From positions 4,960,001 to 5,024,000 of the forward strand of contig JASJZH010000004.1 in NCBI GenBank assembly GCA_037178975.1: 64,000 nt of DNA. The letters run 5' to 3'. Shown here in pieces: positions 35,301-46,614 of the stretch. This DNA comes from Oscheius tipulae. Its lineage: Eukaryota > Nematoda > Chromadorea > Rhabditida > Rhabditidae. Position 1 is the first letter of the stretch, and the number at the start of each line of letters is the position of its first letter. Made by a program: the position numbers and the translations under genes. Under the pieces are notes generated by a model. It ran no database searches. It was given only the letters and a program-made list of their open reading frames with translations, and was not told the DNA's origin.

Positions 35301-37693
35301 ATCAGAGTTGTGAGAATTTTGGCCAGGGCCTGTTCTCCGCCGATCGATGACAGACGATGGTAGTCGGCAAAGAGGAAGCTGACCGGATTCGAAGCCAGAT
35401 CTGCTTCGTCTTGAATAGGAGCATGTAGTGTGAGGACACTCCAGAGCAGTCGGATGTAGCTAAAGGCCTTGGCCGCTCTGTTCCCGACAGCAATAGCTGT
35501 TCCCCAGCCACGATACTCTGATCCGTACCACAACAGTCCTGCATGTAATTTCCTTTTGTCACATTTCAAAAACTACCGTATAGCAGAAGCATGAGTATGC
35601 ACACTCCCCCTCCAGTCGACCAAACAGCTACATACCAGGTGGTACTCTTGCTGATAGAGACGAGAGTCGTGACAGTCATTGTCCAGACGAGACAGGAAAA
35701 GAAGACGTAGAAAATGAACAACGGAGAGAGTCTGAACCACGTTTCTAGAAAAGAAAACAAAAGAAATACCTGATTCTCGCTCCTTCGGTCCATTTGCGAG
35801 AGAAGGCTATCATGGCATCTTTGAGTTTGGTCAGCAGTATTGACTTGCCGGATCCCCATTTCGCGTAGAGTCCAATGGTAAGAGGAAGAGACAGAGCTGG
35901 CTCACAAACTTGAACAGTCTAATTGTTTCATAGGCATCTGACCAACTAACCGATATCAGCAAGAACGTTACTGTAGACGTCGTAGCCCATCATTCCATCC
36001 ATCTGCTGATCCGCTTGTTTTGGTCCGTAGAGAAGAGGTAAAATTGGTTGAGGGTTTTCCGTATCGATGGCATAGGCTGTCTGTCCGTCTTTGTTCTGTC
36101 GGTAAAGAAGACGTTTCTCCGCAACTGGCGCATTTTCGAGCAGAGCTTGTGCCAGTCTTCGGCTTCTGGCTCTCAGAGCTAAATGCAGGGCATTATCTCC
36201 ATTGTTATCCGTGGGAGAGAGCTTGGCTCCAGCTCTTCGAAGCAACATGACCAGGCCCACATGTCTGCATTTCACAGAACGAATCAGCGGCGTCTCTCCG
36301 TCCTTGTTCTTCATTTCCAAGTTCGGCTTCTTCTCGATTATCAGCTGAGCCATATCTGTGAAAGACTTGTCAATCGCCAGGTGGAGAGGAGTTCTGTTAT
36401 CCGAATCTTTACAGTTGACGTCGGCAAACTTGTCAAGAAGCAATTTCACAATAGGGATACTACCAGAACGGACGGCACTCGTGAGAATCCAGTTACCAAA
36501 TCTGAATAGAAAGGTGTGAATATAAATGAGAGCTTAGATACCTGTCAACCTGGTTCACAAAGGCTCCCGCATTGATGAGAGACTCACAGATTCCTACGTA
36601 TCCGTCTCGGGCAGCCAATCCAAGGGCAGTCAGACCGTTCTGCAACAGTTGTTTTAAACATCAAATGCAAAGATCTCACTTGGTCAGCCACATTAATGTT
36701 AGGCTCTCGACTCAGTAGAGTATCGACGAGATTCTGATAGTTTCCCTTTGTGGCCATCATCAAGGCTGTGAACGATTGCTGGAATCAACTGTTTTAGTGC
36801 TTTGAAACCACACTTACCATTCCAACAGCGTCGACTTCAGCTCCAGCAGCCAGGAGAGCCTGTACCACGGACAGATGGCCTTTTCTGGTCGCCCAAATCA
36901 GAGCCGTACTCCCAAATTTGTCACACGCGTTCACCTATAACGAGAAAATATTGGAAGAGAATTAAGAGATACCTGAGCTTCGGCTTCGAGAAGTTTCTCA
37001 ACCACTGAGACGAACCCTCTACCTGAGGCAACAATCAATGGTGTGAGTCCGTCTTCTTCGTCGATCAGATTGACATGTGCCTTAAAAGATCTTTTTCTCT
37101 ATCCAAATAAATCCTAACTCTGTATTGAAGAAGAGTACCAACAATGTTTGGATGATTTTTGTACACTGCCCACATCAGAGGACTCCATCCCATCTGAACC
37201 ATGATTAATTTCCAGCCACCTTTCTCTCAAACCAAGTCGGGAAGATCAACGGAAGCTCCATTTTCAAGAAGAATTTTAACTGACTCGTAATTTCCTTTTT
37301 GTGCGGCATTCAAAAGAGCACTCCATCCTTCCTTAAAAAAAATAGAAGACGTAAGAAATCGATGGAGACTCACATTGTCCGTCTCGTCGACAGTCTCTGG
37401 GTCACTGACTGCCAATGCGACTAATGCTTTCACCGCTTCCACATTGTTCACTCTAGCAGCTACGATCAGGAGAGTTTCTCCTGCCTGAAATTAGTTTTTG
37501 TTGGTAAAATCTCCCATAGAATGTTTTAGAAAATGTTAGAGTTATAAAACTTGCCGTGTTTTTCAACTGCAAAACGTCGCTGTTATTCAAAGAATGGTCC
37601 GACTGTCCCTTTTCTACCTGAAGACTATTTTATAAGAATATTTCTTTTCTATCATACCTTATCGAAAAGCTCCGCGATCTGCATACTCGACAT
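32308..37693 (-). CDS. KIDINS220: KIDINS220/ARMS: ankyrin-repeat KAP-family P-loop NTPase
   Basis: Membrane scaffold of neurotrophin and other receptor signalling in animals. Start ATG 37693 (MSSMQIAELFDK), stop 32308-32310; about 20 or more exons. From about 37690 to 35940 come some eleven ankyrin repeats (GWSALLNAAQKGNYESVKIL, TALMMATKGNYQNLVDTLL, TPLHLAIDKSFTDMAQLI). Next is the KAP NTPase: Walker A GLYAKWGSGKS at about 35841-35877 and Walker B VVIVDGLDNCE at about 34743-34780, with four hydrophobic spans between them (LFIFYVFFSCLVWTMTV, GGVCILMLLLYG, IVLFLLAAIVLMAGELFF, LTLGLTFMAIFVAMVVY), the arrangement typical of KIDINS220. Downstream are a SAM-like helical block (LNLNGLVLASAPLSEVKDAM) and Ser-rich tail exons ending QSGDGAGNQ, without a PDZ-ligand terminus. 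The intron after exon 2 (37554-37485) begins with GC; read-through or other donors break the frame. Confidence 0.95.
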
Positions 37694-38973
37694 GGTCACA
37701 GGGAGCGCGGATGCTACGGCGAAAGCACTCTGCATCCCCTCTATCCAGTGAGGCCTTCGATTTCCGCTCTGCACCATTTTGCCTGCCTTCTAACAGCTGA
37801 CTGACAGAGTGTCTCGTCCGCTCACCCTGCAAAATGTCTCTTGTCTTCGAACTATTTGCATATTGATCGATCAGACCGTTCACAGAGCCGGCGGCTTTAC
37901 ATAATCGATACGCGAGCCATCATCCGAGAGAGGTGCAGAGGGAAAGCCCAGATAAAAATAGTATCTTTCATACTATTTTTGAAGGAACTTTACCTTCTGT
38001 TTTGTTTTAGCTTGGCTGAGAAGAGGTCAAGCGAGCAGTATTGGTAAGTCTATTAAGACTACTTGCTAGTAAAGAGCGACTGATCTCAATGAGTCGCTGT
38101 TTTGTTAAACGGCTAATTAAAGTGTAGAACAAATATAATATCTGCGAGAAATCCGACGACTACTAACAGTGAGAAAGACCATTCTCGGTGGGAAAACAAG
38201 GAAAAGTCTTAATGATGTGTAGCGTAGAAAAAGCGAGTCCAGTGGTCAACAGACAACATCTGTGCAGAAACGCCCTTTGAACTGCGGACTGTTTAGATCT
38301 GGACTGTCCGGAACTGATTAATCACGGATAGACACCTCACTTCGCCGGCAAAAACTGTGAGCGCTAAAGTTCTTTTATTCATGAGTAGGCAAGTGACAAC
38401 TGAACGAGGTGGTGTCCAGAATGACCAGAGGTTATTTCACAGAAACCTAAGATTTCAAGCAATGTTATACCGTGAGTAAGGGATATAAGTAATGCGGTTT
38501 AGCGGCATTTCTGGGGGCGGTTGATGTGTCTTCTAATTAGGGATTGAATAGACTGGCCGGGGCTCAATTTCATGCTTCAGAAAGCCATTTCTGCCCCTAA
38601 TCGACTAAACGGCAGGTGTTCCGAACTTGCGAGCATGTTTCACATCGATTGATAGCAGCTGGTAACAAAAATGCTCCGAAGAAGAGACTGGCGTAGTACT
38701 CTGGTCACAAAAATTGAAAGTCGAAGATAAGGGACGGCAGTCGTAGATTAGTCTTGTCTCGGACATGAGAGAAAGATGCAATTTGCCAGACGGAGCCCGC
38801 GAAAAATCACATCTAGAGGCCAAATGAGCATACAATGGAACGGACAACAACAGCGTCAGAACAAAGATTTATTTATCACAAAAGGACGCATCCATTTAGA
38901 AAGAATAAATTAACCACAGATAAAAACCCATAAAATACATTATTGACTACTTAACAGATTGCTGTTGTCCAAT
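37694..38973. other. Intergenic, no gene seen
   Basis: About 1.3 kb between the 5' end of KIDINS220 and the 3' end of the FKBP gene. Expected to hold the KIDINS220 promoter. The minus frame 38605-38850 has no support. AATAAA-like sites near 38910-38935 (minus orientation TTTATT) fit the FKBP 3' end. Confidence 0.45.
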
Positions 38974-39595
38974 CTACAGCTCGCCTCCAGATCCGGGACG
39001 ATCAATCTTCATCAGCTCGACGTCGAACTTGAGAACGGCGTTAGCTATATAGTACAAAGATCAATAAACAAGTTTAGCTTTTACCAGGTATCTTGGGAGG
39101 AGCTCCACGCTCGCCGTAGCCCAACTCAGGAGGGATAGTCAGGCGTCTAAAAGGTAAGATTGAAACAAAGTGGGTAACAAAAAAGTTTACCTAACTTCGC
39201 CGACACACATGTTCTGGAGTCCTTGGTCCCAACCCTTGATGACTGAAAAAGTAAATTTATCGAATGTAGAGCTAAAAGTTTTCACCTTGTCCTCTTCCAA
39301 GAGTGAAAGTGAATTCCTGGTTACGGGTACGGCTAGAATCGAACTCGGTCCCGTCAAGGAGAGTCCCGGTATAGTGCATGGAAAGAGAGTCTCCCTTTCT
39401 GTAAATAACACGATTACCTCTGTTCCGTAACAGCTATATTTCCTAGCTAAAAACAATAAGAAGACTTCGCGAAACTAACCTCGACTTCATTTCACAATTC
39501 TCCGCTCGCTTCTTGATGCCGATCTGAAGCTTGTCGACCTTCTTCTCGTCGGCAAAAGCCACGTAGAAGAGAACGAAGACAAGTAGAAGGCGCAT
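38974..39595 (-). CDS. Secretory-pathway FKBP-type peptidyl-prolyl isomerase (FKBP2-like)
   Basis: Protein-folding enzyme of the secretory pathway. Five exons (minus): 39595-39480, 39398-39286, 39242-39191, 39146-39085, 39044-38974; 137 aa, the usual size for FKBP2/FKBP13. A signal peptide is clear ([15 protein letters not shown]). The FKBP core follows: [73 protein letters not shown]. Active-site residues Y, F, D, V-I, W and Y of the family are in place. The C-terminus is GSGGEL, which resembles but is not a canonical K/HDEL-type ER-retention tail. The TFAM gene lies 170 bp upstream on the same strand. Confidence 0.95.
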
Positions 39596-39764
39596 CTGAA
39601 CTTTCTGAGGTTAGGAAGACAGAATAATGGAAATGAAAAAGGTAGCGAGTGGCTAGAGCACATAAGTCGAGCCAAGAAAGGAAAGCATGAGGTAGAAAAC
39701 ATTTAGACATAGTGTAAAGTACAATAACCGTATAATTGGGAAGTGAGGAAAACCAGATTTAACT

Positions 39765-40566
39765 CTACTTCTGAATTTTCTGCTCGCGAGCTTTAGCCTT
39801 CTGAGTCTTCTGCCATTCGCCCACAGCAGTTTTGTAAGCGTCGCGCAGCTTCTGCGACTCCTCTTCGTACTTTCTCTTTCCATCAACAGACATCTAAAAA
39901 TGAGAAAATGATGAACTCAATAGTAACATACAGTTTGCCATTGCGAAGCAAAGTTCTTGAGATGTTCGGTGACAGGACTGAGCTTCTCGTTGCGCTTCTT
40001 TCGAAGATCAAACTGTTCCTTCACAAAGAGATTCAAGCCAGTAGGAGGACGTTCCGGATGACCAGATTCTTCCCACAGCTGAAAATTTGAGAAGGATCAA
40101 ATAAACACGGGTAAAACATGCCTGGCGACGTTCCTTACGCTCTTTCCTTTGAGCTCGCTCTTGCCTTGTCTCTTTGGCGTTGGCGACCTCCTTTTCTTGC
40201 TCCTCCTGGGAGAGTTTTGCGAATTCCTGGATTCGGTTTTCTTTTTCTTTCACCGACAGTGTCTCATATTTCTGAACTTCTAAGCATTGCAGGGAAACTA
40301 TTAATAAAACCTTTTTCTGTGTAGGATTCAAAGAGTTCCATTGCTTGGCGATCTCCTGCATCCTGCTTTTCACATCTTTGCCTGAGTCCACTTTCATCTG
40401 CTCCGTGACGTACATGATGTAGGGACTGAGGGCTTGCATTCCAGTAGGCTTGAGAGCTTTTGGAGCCCTGGAAAAAACTTTAAAATGTGACCAAATATAC
40501 ACCTTACTTGGGCTTAGCAGCAGCTACAGCCGAAAAGAGTCTCTTATTGACGATATTAAACAGCAT
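39765..40566 (-). CDS. hmg-5: Mitochondrial transcription factor A (TFAM), two HMG boxes
   Basis: Binds and packages mitochondrial DNA. About 213 aa. Starts MLFNIVNKRLFSAVAAAKPK, an amphipathic basic presequence fitting mitochondrial import. HMG box A: GMQALSPYIMYVTEQMK through EIAKQWNSLNPTQKKKYETL. A charged linker (KETRQERAQRKERKERRQ) leads to box B: LWEESGHPERPPTGLNLFVK through LKNFASQWQTMSVDGKRKYE. The tail is short and basic. Orthologous by layout to C. elegans HMG-5. The intron at 40121-40079 starts with GC (CAG/GCATGT) and is 43 nt, so it must be spliced to keep box B in frame; no GT donor nearby works. Same-strand neighbours are the FKBP gene (170 bp downstream) and the Cys-rich gene (455 bp upstream). 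Confidence 0.9.
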
Positions 40567-41020
40567 CTGAAAGTCTTTTTATCAGTAAGATTATTAGAGG
40601 AAGGCGCGGAAAGGTGGTCAACAAGACTAAGACGATCGCCTGGCTTGCTGAGCAGAGACGCAGAGCGCCAGGTGCTTTGTACGCATGCATAAATTTTTGG
40701 GGAAACGAGACAACATTCCAGCAGCATAAGAAACGACGTATTGTTGAGCATGTAATAAATGAATCAGAACAACAGCAAAAGGAAAAAATAAGGTCAGAAG
40801 GACTTCCTTTTTGAAAACTGCTTGCGCGCGCAAAAATATGGTAGCCACTGACCGTATCCGCAATTTGTCTGTACGCTTCATATGGGCTCTTCCAAGCTTC
40901 GTCCTTCTCAGAACAATCAAGAAGAAGAAAAGCGACAGTTTCTTATTTCTGTTACTAAACCAACACCTTCCTTGCAGCACCTGCTACGACAGAGGTCAAA
41001 TACTTTATTGGTTGAGATCG
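40567..41020. other. Intergenic, nothing recognised
   Basis: 454 bp between TFAM and the Cys-rich secreted gene. Short overlapping frames on both strands only. Confidence 0.4.
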
Positions 41021-41767
41021 TCAGTGAGACTTGTACCAACTGTTGACTAATTTCGTGTAATCTCCAGATTCCTTGAACCAAGCGATGTATCCGCATGAAG
41101 CAAATCCATGAAGACCCCAAAGAAAAATCTCCTCACAATTCTCTCCGCCTAAAAGTTGAATGGGGATTGGTTGAAAAATACCTATGAGTGAAGAGTTGCG
41201 AGATTGAAAGGCATGGGAATTGACAGAACATGAGATTCTTCCACAGCGACCAATAGAAGCGTCGAATCGACAGTAGAAGTTGAACGCGTCGTGTGAGCCC
41301 ATCCATCTTCCAGTCCACGAGCAATCGACCGGATCACTTCTAAAATTGGTGATACATGCTGTTAGAGAGAAAGAATGACTTGCAACAGAATTTTTTCTTC
41401 AGTTGATGACCGAAAACATTGAAGCAGACTTCTCCGAAGGATGGATCCGGAATGCACGGTCGACCATCATCACAACTAACAATTCCCATGTAACAACAAA
41501 CAGAAAGAAAGAACAAACCGTCCACTGTGCTCTCTGATGTAATCCCAGCCAGTTGGACATGACCTTTGAAAACTATCTTTAGTATTCTGGTCTGTGTACT
41601 TACTGTAGACAGAAAGGGGCGAGTCCGAACCACTCACAGCTACCGAGAGTAGACCTTTTAGAATCGGTGGTAGTCGAATTGGAACCGATGAAATCTCTAG
41701 TCCTTCGGATGGGTACTCGAAGAGAGTCTAGTGGATAAAAGAGCGTGGCCAAGAGCCAGAGGAGCAT
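41021..41767 (-). CDS. Secreted cysteine-rich protein
   Basis: ATG 41767 opens a hydrophobic start (MLLWLLATLFYPLDSLRVPI), probably a signal peptide, and the frame joins through four short introns to TGA 41023-41021; about 196 aa. The mature part has about 16 Cys in recognisable blocks: SCEWFGLAPFC, SCPTGWDYI, CDDGRPCIPDPSFGEVC, KKKFCCKSDPVDCSWTGRW, then GSHDAFNFYCRFDASIGRC and LWGLHGFASCGYIAWF. The opening CxWxGxAPFCxxxCPxG block occurs in a family of uncharacterised nematode (and other animal) secreted proteins. Function unknown. The downstream srsx-like receptor gene's stop lies 95 bp upstream on the same strand, a spacing compatible with an operon. Confidence 0.8.
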
Positions 41768-41861
41768 GAGGAAAGGACTCGCGAAAAACGTGCGAATTGT
41801 CAACAGGTCACTCGCGTAGTGTTGACACAAAAAAGAAAACTGTCTCAGAGGTTTATTTGAA

Positions 41862-44416
41862 TTAATGTTCGGGGCTAGGAGAGATCAACTGCTTCTTCTC
41901 TTTCCTCTTGTGCAGTCTCACTGTAGCCTTGTATTCCAGTGGATCTTCTCTAAATGAGTCTCTGTTCAATGAGCTGCTCCGAACAAACCTAGTCAACAAA
42001 TACCCGACGTGCTGACGGAACTCATTGTTCAATGCGAAATAGACAAAGAGATTGATACCAGAGTTCACACACGTTGCCCAGACAGCCGGCTTGCTGATAC
42101 TGTCTTTGACCTGGACACAGTTCTTTTTGAGAAGGCAACTCACGGTGCTGATCAGAAGACTGAAAAGAGAGAGGCAGTTGGGCAGAGAGACCAGAACAGT
42201 GGAAATGCAAGAGACCAGCAGACATGATCTTGTCTGCACCAACTGCTCATGTCTTCTTCTGAAAAAATCCCTTTGCTCGAATAGTAAAAAGACTGACCTA
42301 TTTTCAATGGGATCTTCGGACGACTTCCGTACAGACATGGTCTGAACGGCTATAGAGTTCAGTACAACGCCACTGATGTAGCCGAACACATTGTGCCCGT
42401 AGACTAACCCTGAGTACAATCTGAAGGACTTTGTTTAAGTTTAAATTTTGAAACAACGAATGTTAAACAACAAAAGCAAACGGAATTACCGAATGCAATC
42501 AGTTGGAATCGAGAAGCAGATGGATGGCCAAGTGGATTCGAGAATGCCCCAGGTAACTCTACTTTTTCAAGATCCAAAAAGGTAGGGACGAGGATCACAA
42601 ACGGGAAGGACGAGTGGTGAGTGGTGCTGAAGACGCTAGCCTCGGGTCCATTCTCGGACGTCTACTTGGTTGGATCGGAGAAGAAGAAAAAGTACGCGAT
42701 GAAATGCGAGAAGGAAGGCGAATCGTGGCGTCGACTGCTCAAACTGGACGTGATGGTGTTGAAGGCATTGCTTGGTCGCGAAGGATTCCCACGATTCATA
42801 GCCGCTGGACGGACTGACTACTACAAGTACTGTGTCATGGAATTGGTCGGACCCGATCTAGGCATACTGCGTCGTTCGTTGTCAGACAAACGCTTCAGTA
42901 GTTCCACTGCTCTGCAAGTTCTTGGACAGACATTGGCTCGACTCGAGAGTCTCCACGAGGCCGGCTGGCTCTGTCGTGATGTCAAAGCTCCCAATTTCGC
43001 CATTGGACTCGGAACTGGCGCTGGAACCGTCTGGATTCGCTCGCAAGTACACGGATAGCAACGGACAGCTGTTGGCTCCGCTCATGGGCACCTTCCAGTA
43101 CGCGCCATTGAACTAGCACGAGAACAAGGAACAGAGTCGTAAGGATGACCTCGAGAGTTGGTTCTACATGGCCTGTGAACTGTTGGAAGGCACTTTGCCA
43201 TGGGCTCATTTGACTACTCATCAAGAGATGGCCGACTACAAGAGGAAACTGCGGACCGATGGACGAGCTGTCTTCTTCGCTCGTCTGCCTCCTGAGTTGG
43301 ACCACATGATGACCATGATCGACGGCTATTCGTACTACGAGCGACCTGACTACAGTCAGTTGCAGAAACTCCTCGCTCATGCTGCAGAACATCTCGGCTG
43401 CACTCTCAAAGAGCCTCTCGATTGGCAAAGCAACAAACGACTCCTCAACAAGGCCCAGCATGTTGGCGAACTCGGTCAATCGCATCTCGCCTCCTCCAAG
43501 ATTCCCACTTCTCTCCAGCTCGACATCACTTCGCCACCCGAGACCGAATTCGAGTGCACTCCTCCGGCCGAAGCCTTCTAATAGATCAAGTGGTCGAGTC
43601 CAATAAGGTCCGTAACTGCTGTGTTTCTGCGTGTAACTCACTTTCCAAAGGCAGCTTTCCTTCCGCAATAGTACATGACAACTCCATCGTTCCGCGATTG
43701 GAAAGCAGCCACGTATCCCAGTACCAAGAAGGCCACGACGAAAACGACACTAAAGATCATCAGAACGTCTGACCTGAAACCTTCACATCGGCAATTTCAT
43801 TTGCGGGAGTTTCCAATTCTAAAAATAGAAACCGACCTATAGCGAGAACGAAAGCCGCTCAGTGCTGTCATTAGTTGTTCCGTACCCATTAAACATTGAA
43901 CTATTGGAGGCCAGAGGTCACCTGAAAGCAAAAATGGGAAACTCTGAATGACCTACCAATAGTTCGAACGAAAAGCCAAGGTTCCAGGGCGCAACTCCAA
44001 GATGTTTCGGAGACAGACATGGTCCTCGTTGAGAGGACATTAGTGTAAAGATTAATCCTGAAACAGAACTGACGGGTTAATTGTTTGCGTGGTCGCAGAG
44101 TGAGGGTAATGAGTCGGGAGACCACGTCAACTTTAGTTGCTACGAACAAAAGAGACTAACCTATCCATTCCCATCATGAGAATTCCGATCGTATTGGCCA
44201 GATCGGCAAAAGCAAGTGTGATGATTAGCTGAGAAACAAGATAAATCGTTTATCAGAAGTACATACCCTTTGACGTCGTTTGAAATTTTTGTTGGTGAGT
44301 AGACAGTAGATGAGAATGAGAGACAGTAGAGCACAGGCCACTCCAACCCGAACATTAACTTTGTGAAAATGGATCAACTGTTCCATCTTGACCACGTCGA
44401 CGATCTGTCGTCTCAT
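41862..44416 (-). CDS. Class A GPCR, srsx-like chemoreceptor
   Basis: Start ATG 44416 (MRRQIVDVVKMEQLIHFHKV), stop 41862-41864. Exons join through TM1 (VACALLSLILIYCLL), TM2 (LIITLAFADLANTIGILMMG), Cys-bearing loop, TM3 (CLMGTEQLMTALSGF) with RSRYR in the DRY position, TM4 (MIFSVVFVVAFLVLGYV), a loop with paired Cys (YYCGRKA), TM5 (YGHNVFGYISGVVLNSIAV), TM6 (CLLVSCISTVLVSLPNCLS) and TM7 (NSGINLFVYFALNNEFR, in place of NPxxY). The tail is basic. LAFADLANTIG and TEQL match nematode srsx receptors. The intron between TM4/loop and TM5 (43641-42421, 1221 nt) is far longer than the other about 40-nt introns and contains an opposite-strand kinase pseudogene; the phases on both sides (2 + 1) fit. Confidence 0.85.
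42560..43581 (+). pseudogene. Processed pseudogene of a CK1-family (TTBK-like) kinase, nested in GPCR intron
   Basis: An intronless kinase copy of the nematode-expanded CK1/TTBK-like group. Visible: KVGTRITNGKDEW, LASGPFSDVYLVG, KYAMKCEKEG (beta-3 Lys), LVGPDLGILRR, LHEAGWLCRDVKAPNF (catalytic loop), ARKYTDSNGQLL, MGTFQYAPL, KEQSRKDDLESWFYMACELL and LLEGTLPWAH. Three lesions show it is dead: TGA at 42618-42620 (expected Arg after DEW), a frameshift with partial loss of the DFG segment near 43031-43040, and TAG at 43114-43116 before the HENKEQ block. The absence of introns in an intron-dense genome, and its place inside a host-gene intron on the opposite strand, point to retroposition. No poly-A tract or target duplication was seen. 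Confidence 0.88.
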
Positions 44417-46614
44417 TCTGCAAAGAGCCTCGGGTAACGTGAGATTCCAGGAAAGGACAAAGTGTAATTAAGGTTAGCTGGAACTAAAAAGATTACATGA
44501 CCGTTGGTTTTTTCTGTTCCAATTGCTCTTTGGAAAGGTTCACGTTGCTCCTCAAAACACAATGTTTGATATATGGCCGGATGGGGATCATTCCTCGCCC
44601 CGAGCTCCTTCGAGAGAGAAAGAGAGAGAGAGAGAAAGAGACAGGAACTGTCACATATGCTAGAGAGCGAAGAATAGATGGAGCTGTGCTTATCGAATCA
44701 AGTAGAGAAACAGATGTTCGCAGCGCACAATGAAGATACCAATTATCCGGAAAGTGCGAAGCGGAAATAGATGCTGTTGCTGATGAGGGCAGAGCGGGAA
44801 TGGCTAACGGACTGAAGTCGCATCGCGAACACTAGTCAAAAGTCAGACGACTAAAAACCAAGTCCTCATTTCGTCTATTGATCACTAAGAGACTAGATAG
44901 ACTAGCGGAAACTAGAAAATTTGGCCTGAAAGAAAAAAAAGGAAATACGGTGCGTGTTGGAAGTGTATATCTCGAACTGAAAGTGAGAGACTTGCCTCCA
45001 GCCTTAATTGAGGAAATGAATTGGATATCGCGCCTAGTTTTTTTTCAAGAAAAAAAAAGTGAGACTTCTTAGAAAAGTATACAACGCATCTATTGGGAAA
45101 ATTGTTCAAATTCATGCACCTGCCTTACATCAAAGATGCCTTTTTTGTCTCGGAATAGAAGGAATACTTGTAGCTGCTAGAGGGAGTGAAAGACGCAACA
45201 ATTCATCTTCGAGCCTTTCCCCGAAAAAAGAACTAGTCCGAAGGCAGGAATGAGTACGAGCAGCTCGTCCATCGGGCCGAAGTGGTTTCCGCATGAGAAA
45301 CCAAATCCAAATAGACATTTTGACTTCCTTTGATATGTGACAAAACATGGGGGTACGGGCCCATTCCCAGAGGTGCCAGCTGAGAGAGGGAGAACGCGTT
45401 AATGGAACCTTCTCTATTCAGATTCAAACAGATAACAAAAAGGCTCATTGGGGACATAAAAAGTGTGGAGCTTGCAGGTGAACTCATCTATCGGACTGCG
45501 AGCAGAGACAAGAGGACATCCGAGAGCTTCTCTCAAGTTACCATCCAACCCACGTAGTTCAAGTAGTGTCTGAATGCCTTGAAGGAGGAGCTCAAAAGTT
45601 AATTGTTTTCTTCCAAATTTCCCTGAAAGGGAAACAACAAAAGTGTTTCAATTACTGTAGCGGAACTCTAACTCGACTTCACAAAAAGAGTGCTCTCTCA
45701 CGCAGCAGCTGTCTTTCGGAATTTCCAAGACACCAAGCATCTAGGACATTGGATCTCAAGTAGGCAAACTTGTGATGGTTGTAGGTGAATAGTAATAATC
45801 TTCAGCCTCGAGCACAGTGCTTCTTTTTCTTTTCATCAAAACTTCTGTTTTCCCAGGTCGTCTGCTAAAACATTGAAGGTATTTTCCCATTGTGGGCGTC
45901 GCAACCAGCTGTTAATCAGGTGCTGTTAATCACGGCCCTGTTCTCTTGATTGCTCTTCGTCTCACGTCAAAGAGTCTTGCTTCTTACTCCCATAGGCTTT
46001 TCTGAAATCCAGAGGAAACGCTCCTTCTTACAAGGCAGATCTACTGAGGTCCCGTTTCTCTTTTCAATCTTCCCTGTTGGACATTCCTGTTGAAAGTTGT
46101 TTAGCTTCTTCTCCATAACCGAGAGCATCTTCTATGTTTCCACCTGATTTCACAACTAGAGGAAATAGAAAAGCTTCATCAAATTATCTTGGGTAGTGGG
46201 AAATACGTGACTTTCGAATCTGACTTGAGACTTCCTCTTTCCTTTTTCTACCCGAATGCTTCATAACATCAGTTCATGCTCCCTGTCTGCCATTGATTCT
46301 GAAAAAGAGACAGCTGATTTTGCGAGAGAAATTCTCCCTCTCAACTAATCAGAATTTGAACGAGCTCGCTCTGATCAGCAGCAGCTTTTTCCGTTGCCCG
46401 GCCGACCTGCTGCTCGATCAGACAATTCAGTTATTGCTTGAGGGGTCGCCAAGTTCAGTGGCTCAGTATTATTGACAACAATTCCGTTCTCACAACAGTA
46501 TTTACAGCTATTTTTCAGAATGTCCAACACCAGCCGAGAGAACATGTCGTATCCTCTGTGTAGAGAGTTTTTCTGTGGTTAAAAGTCTTGCCTCGTTGTC
46601 CAATCTAATTTCAG
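44417..46614. other. 2.2 kb gap; GA-rich microsatellite and weak coding-like frames
   Basis: A GAGAGA/GAAAGA tract lies at 44611-44640. From 45250 a plus-strand ATG frame reads MSTSSSSIGPKWFPHEKPNP...HFDFL before a stop. After a good acceptor near 45420 a short exon-like block IQTDNKKAHWGHKKCGACR appears, and 45506-45763 reads RQEDIRELLSSYHPTHVV and LEGGAQKLIVFFQ. These could be exons of one unrecognised gene, but the joins are not clean. 46293-46475 is open too and may include an upstream exon of the next receptor gene. Confidence 0.3.

Noticed and set aside
46522..46614. ATG 46522 as the start of the 7TM gene
   Set aside because: The frame hits TAG at 46561 and no donor gives the phase needed for the next exon.
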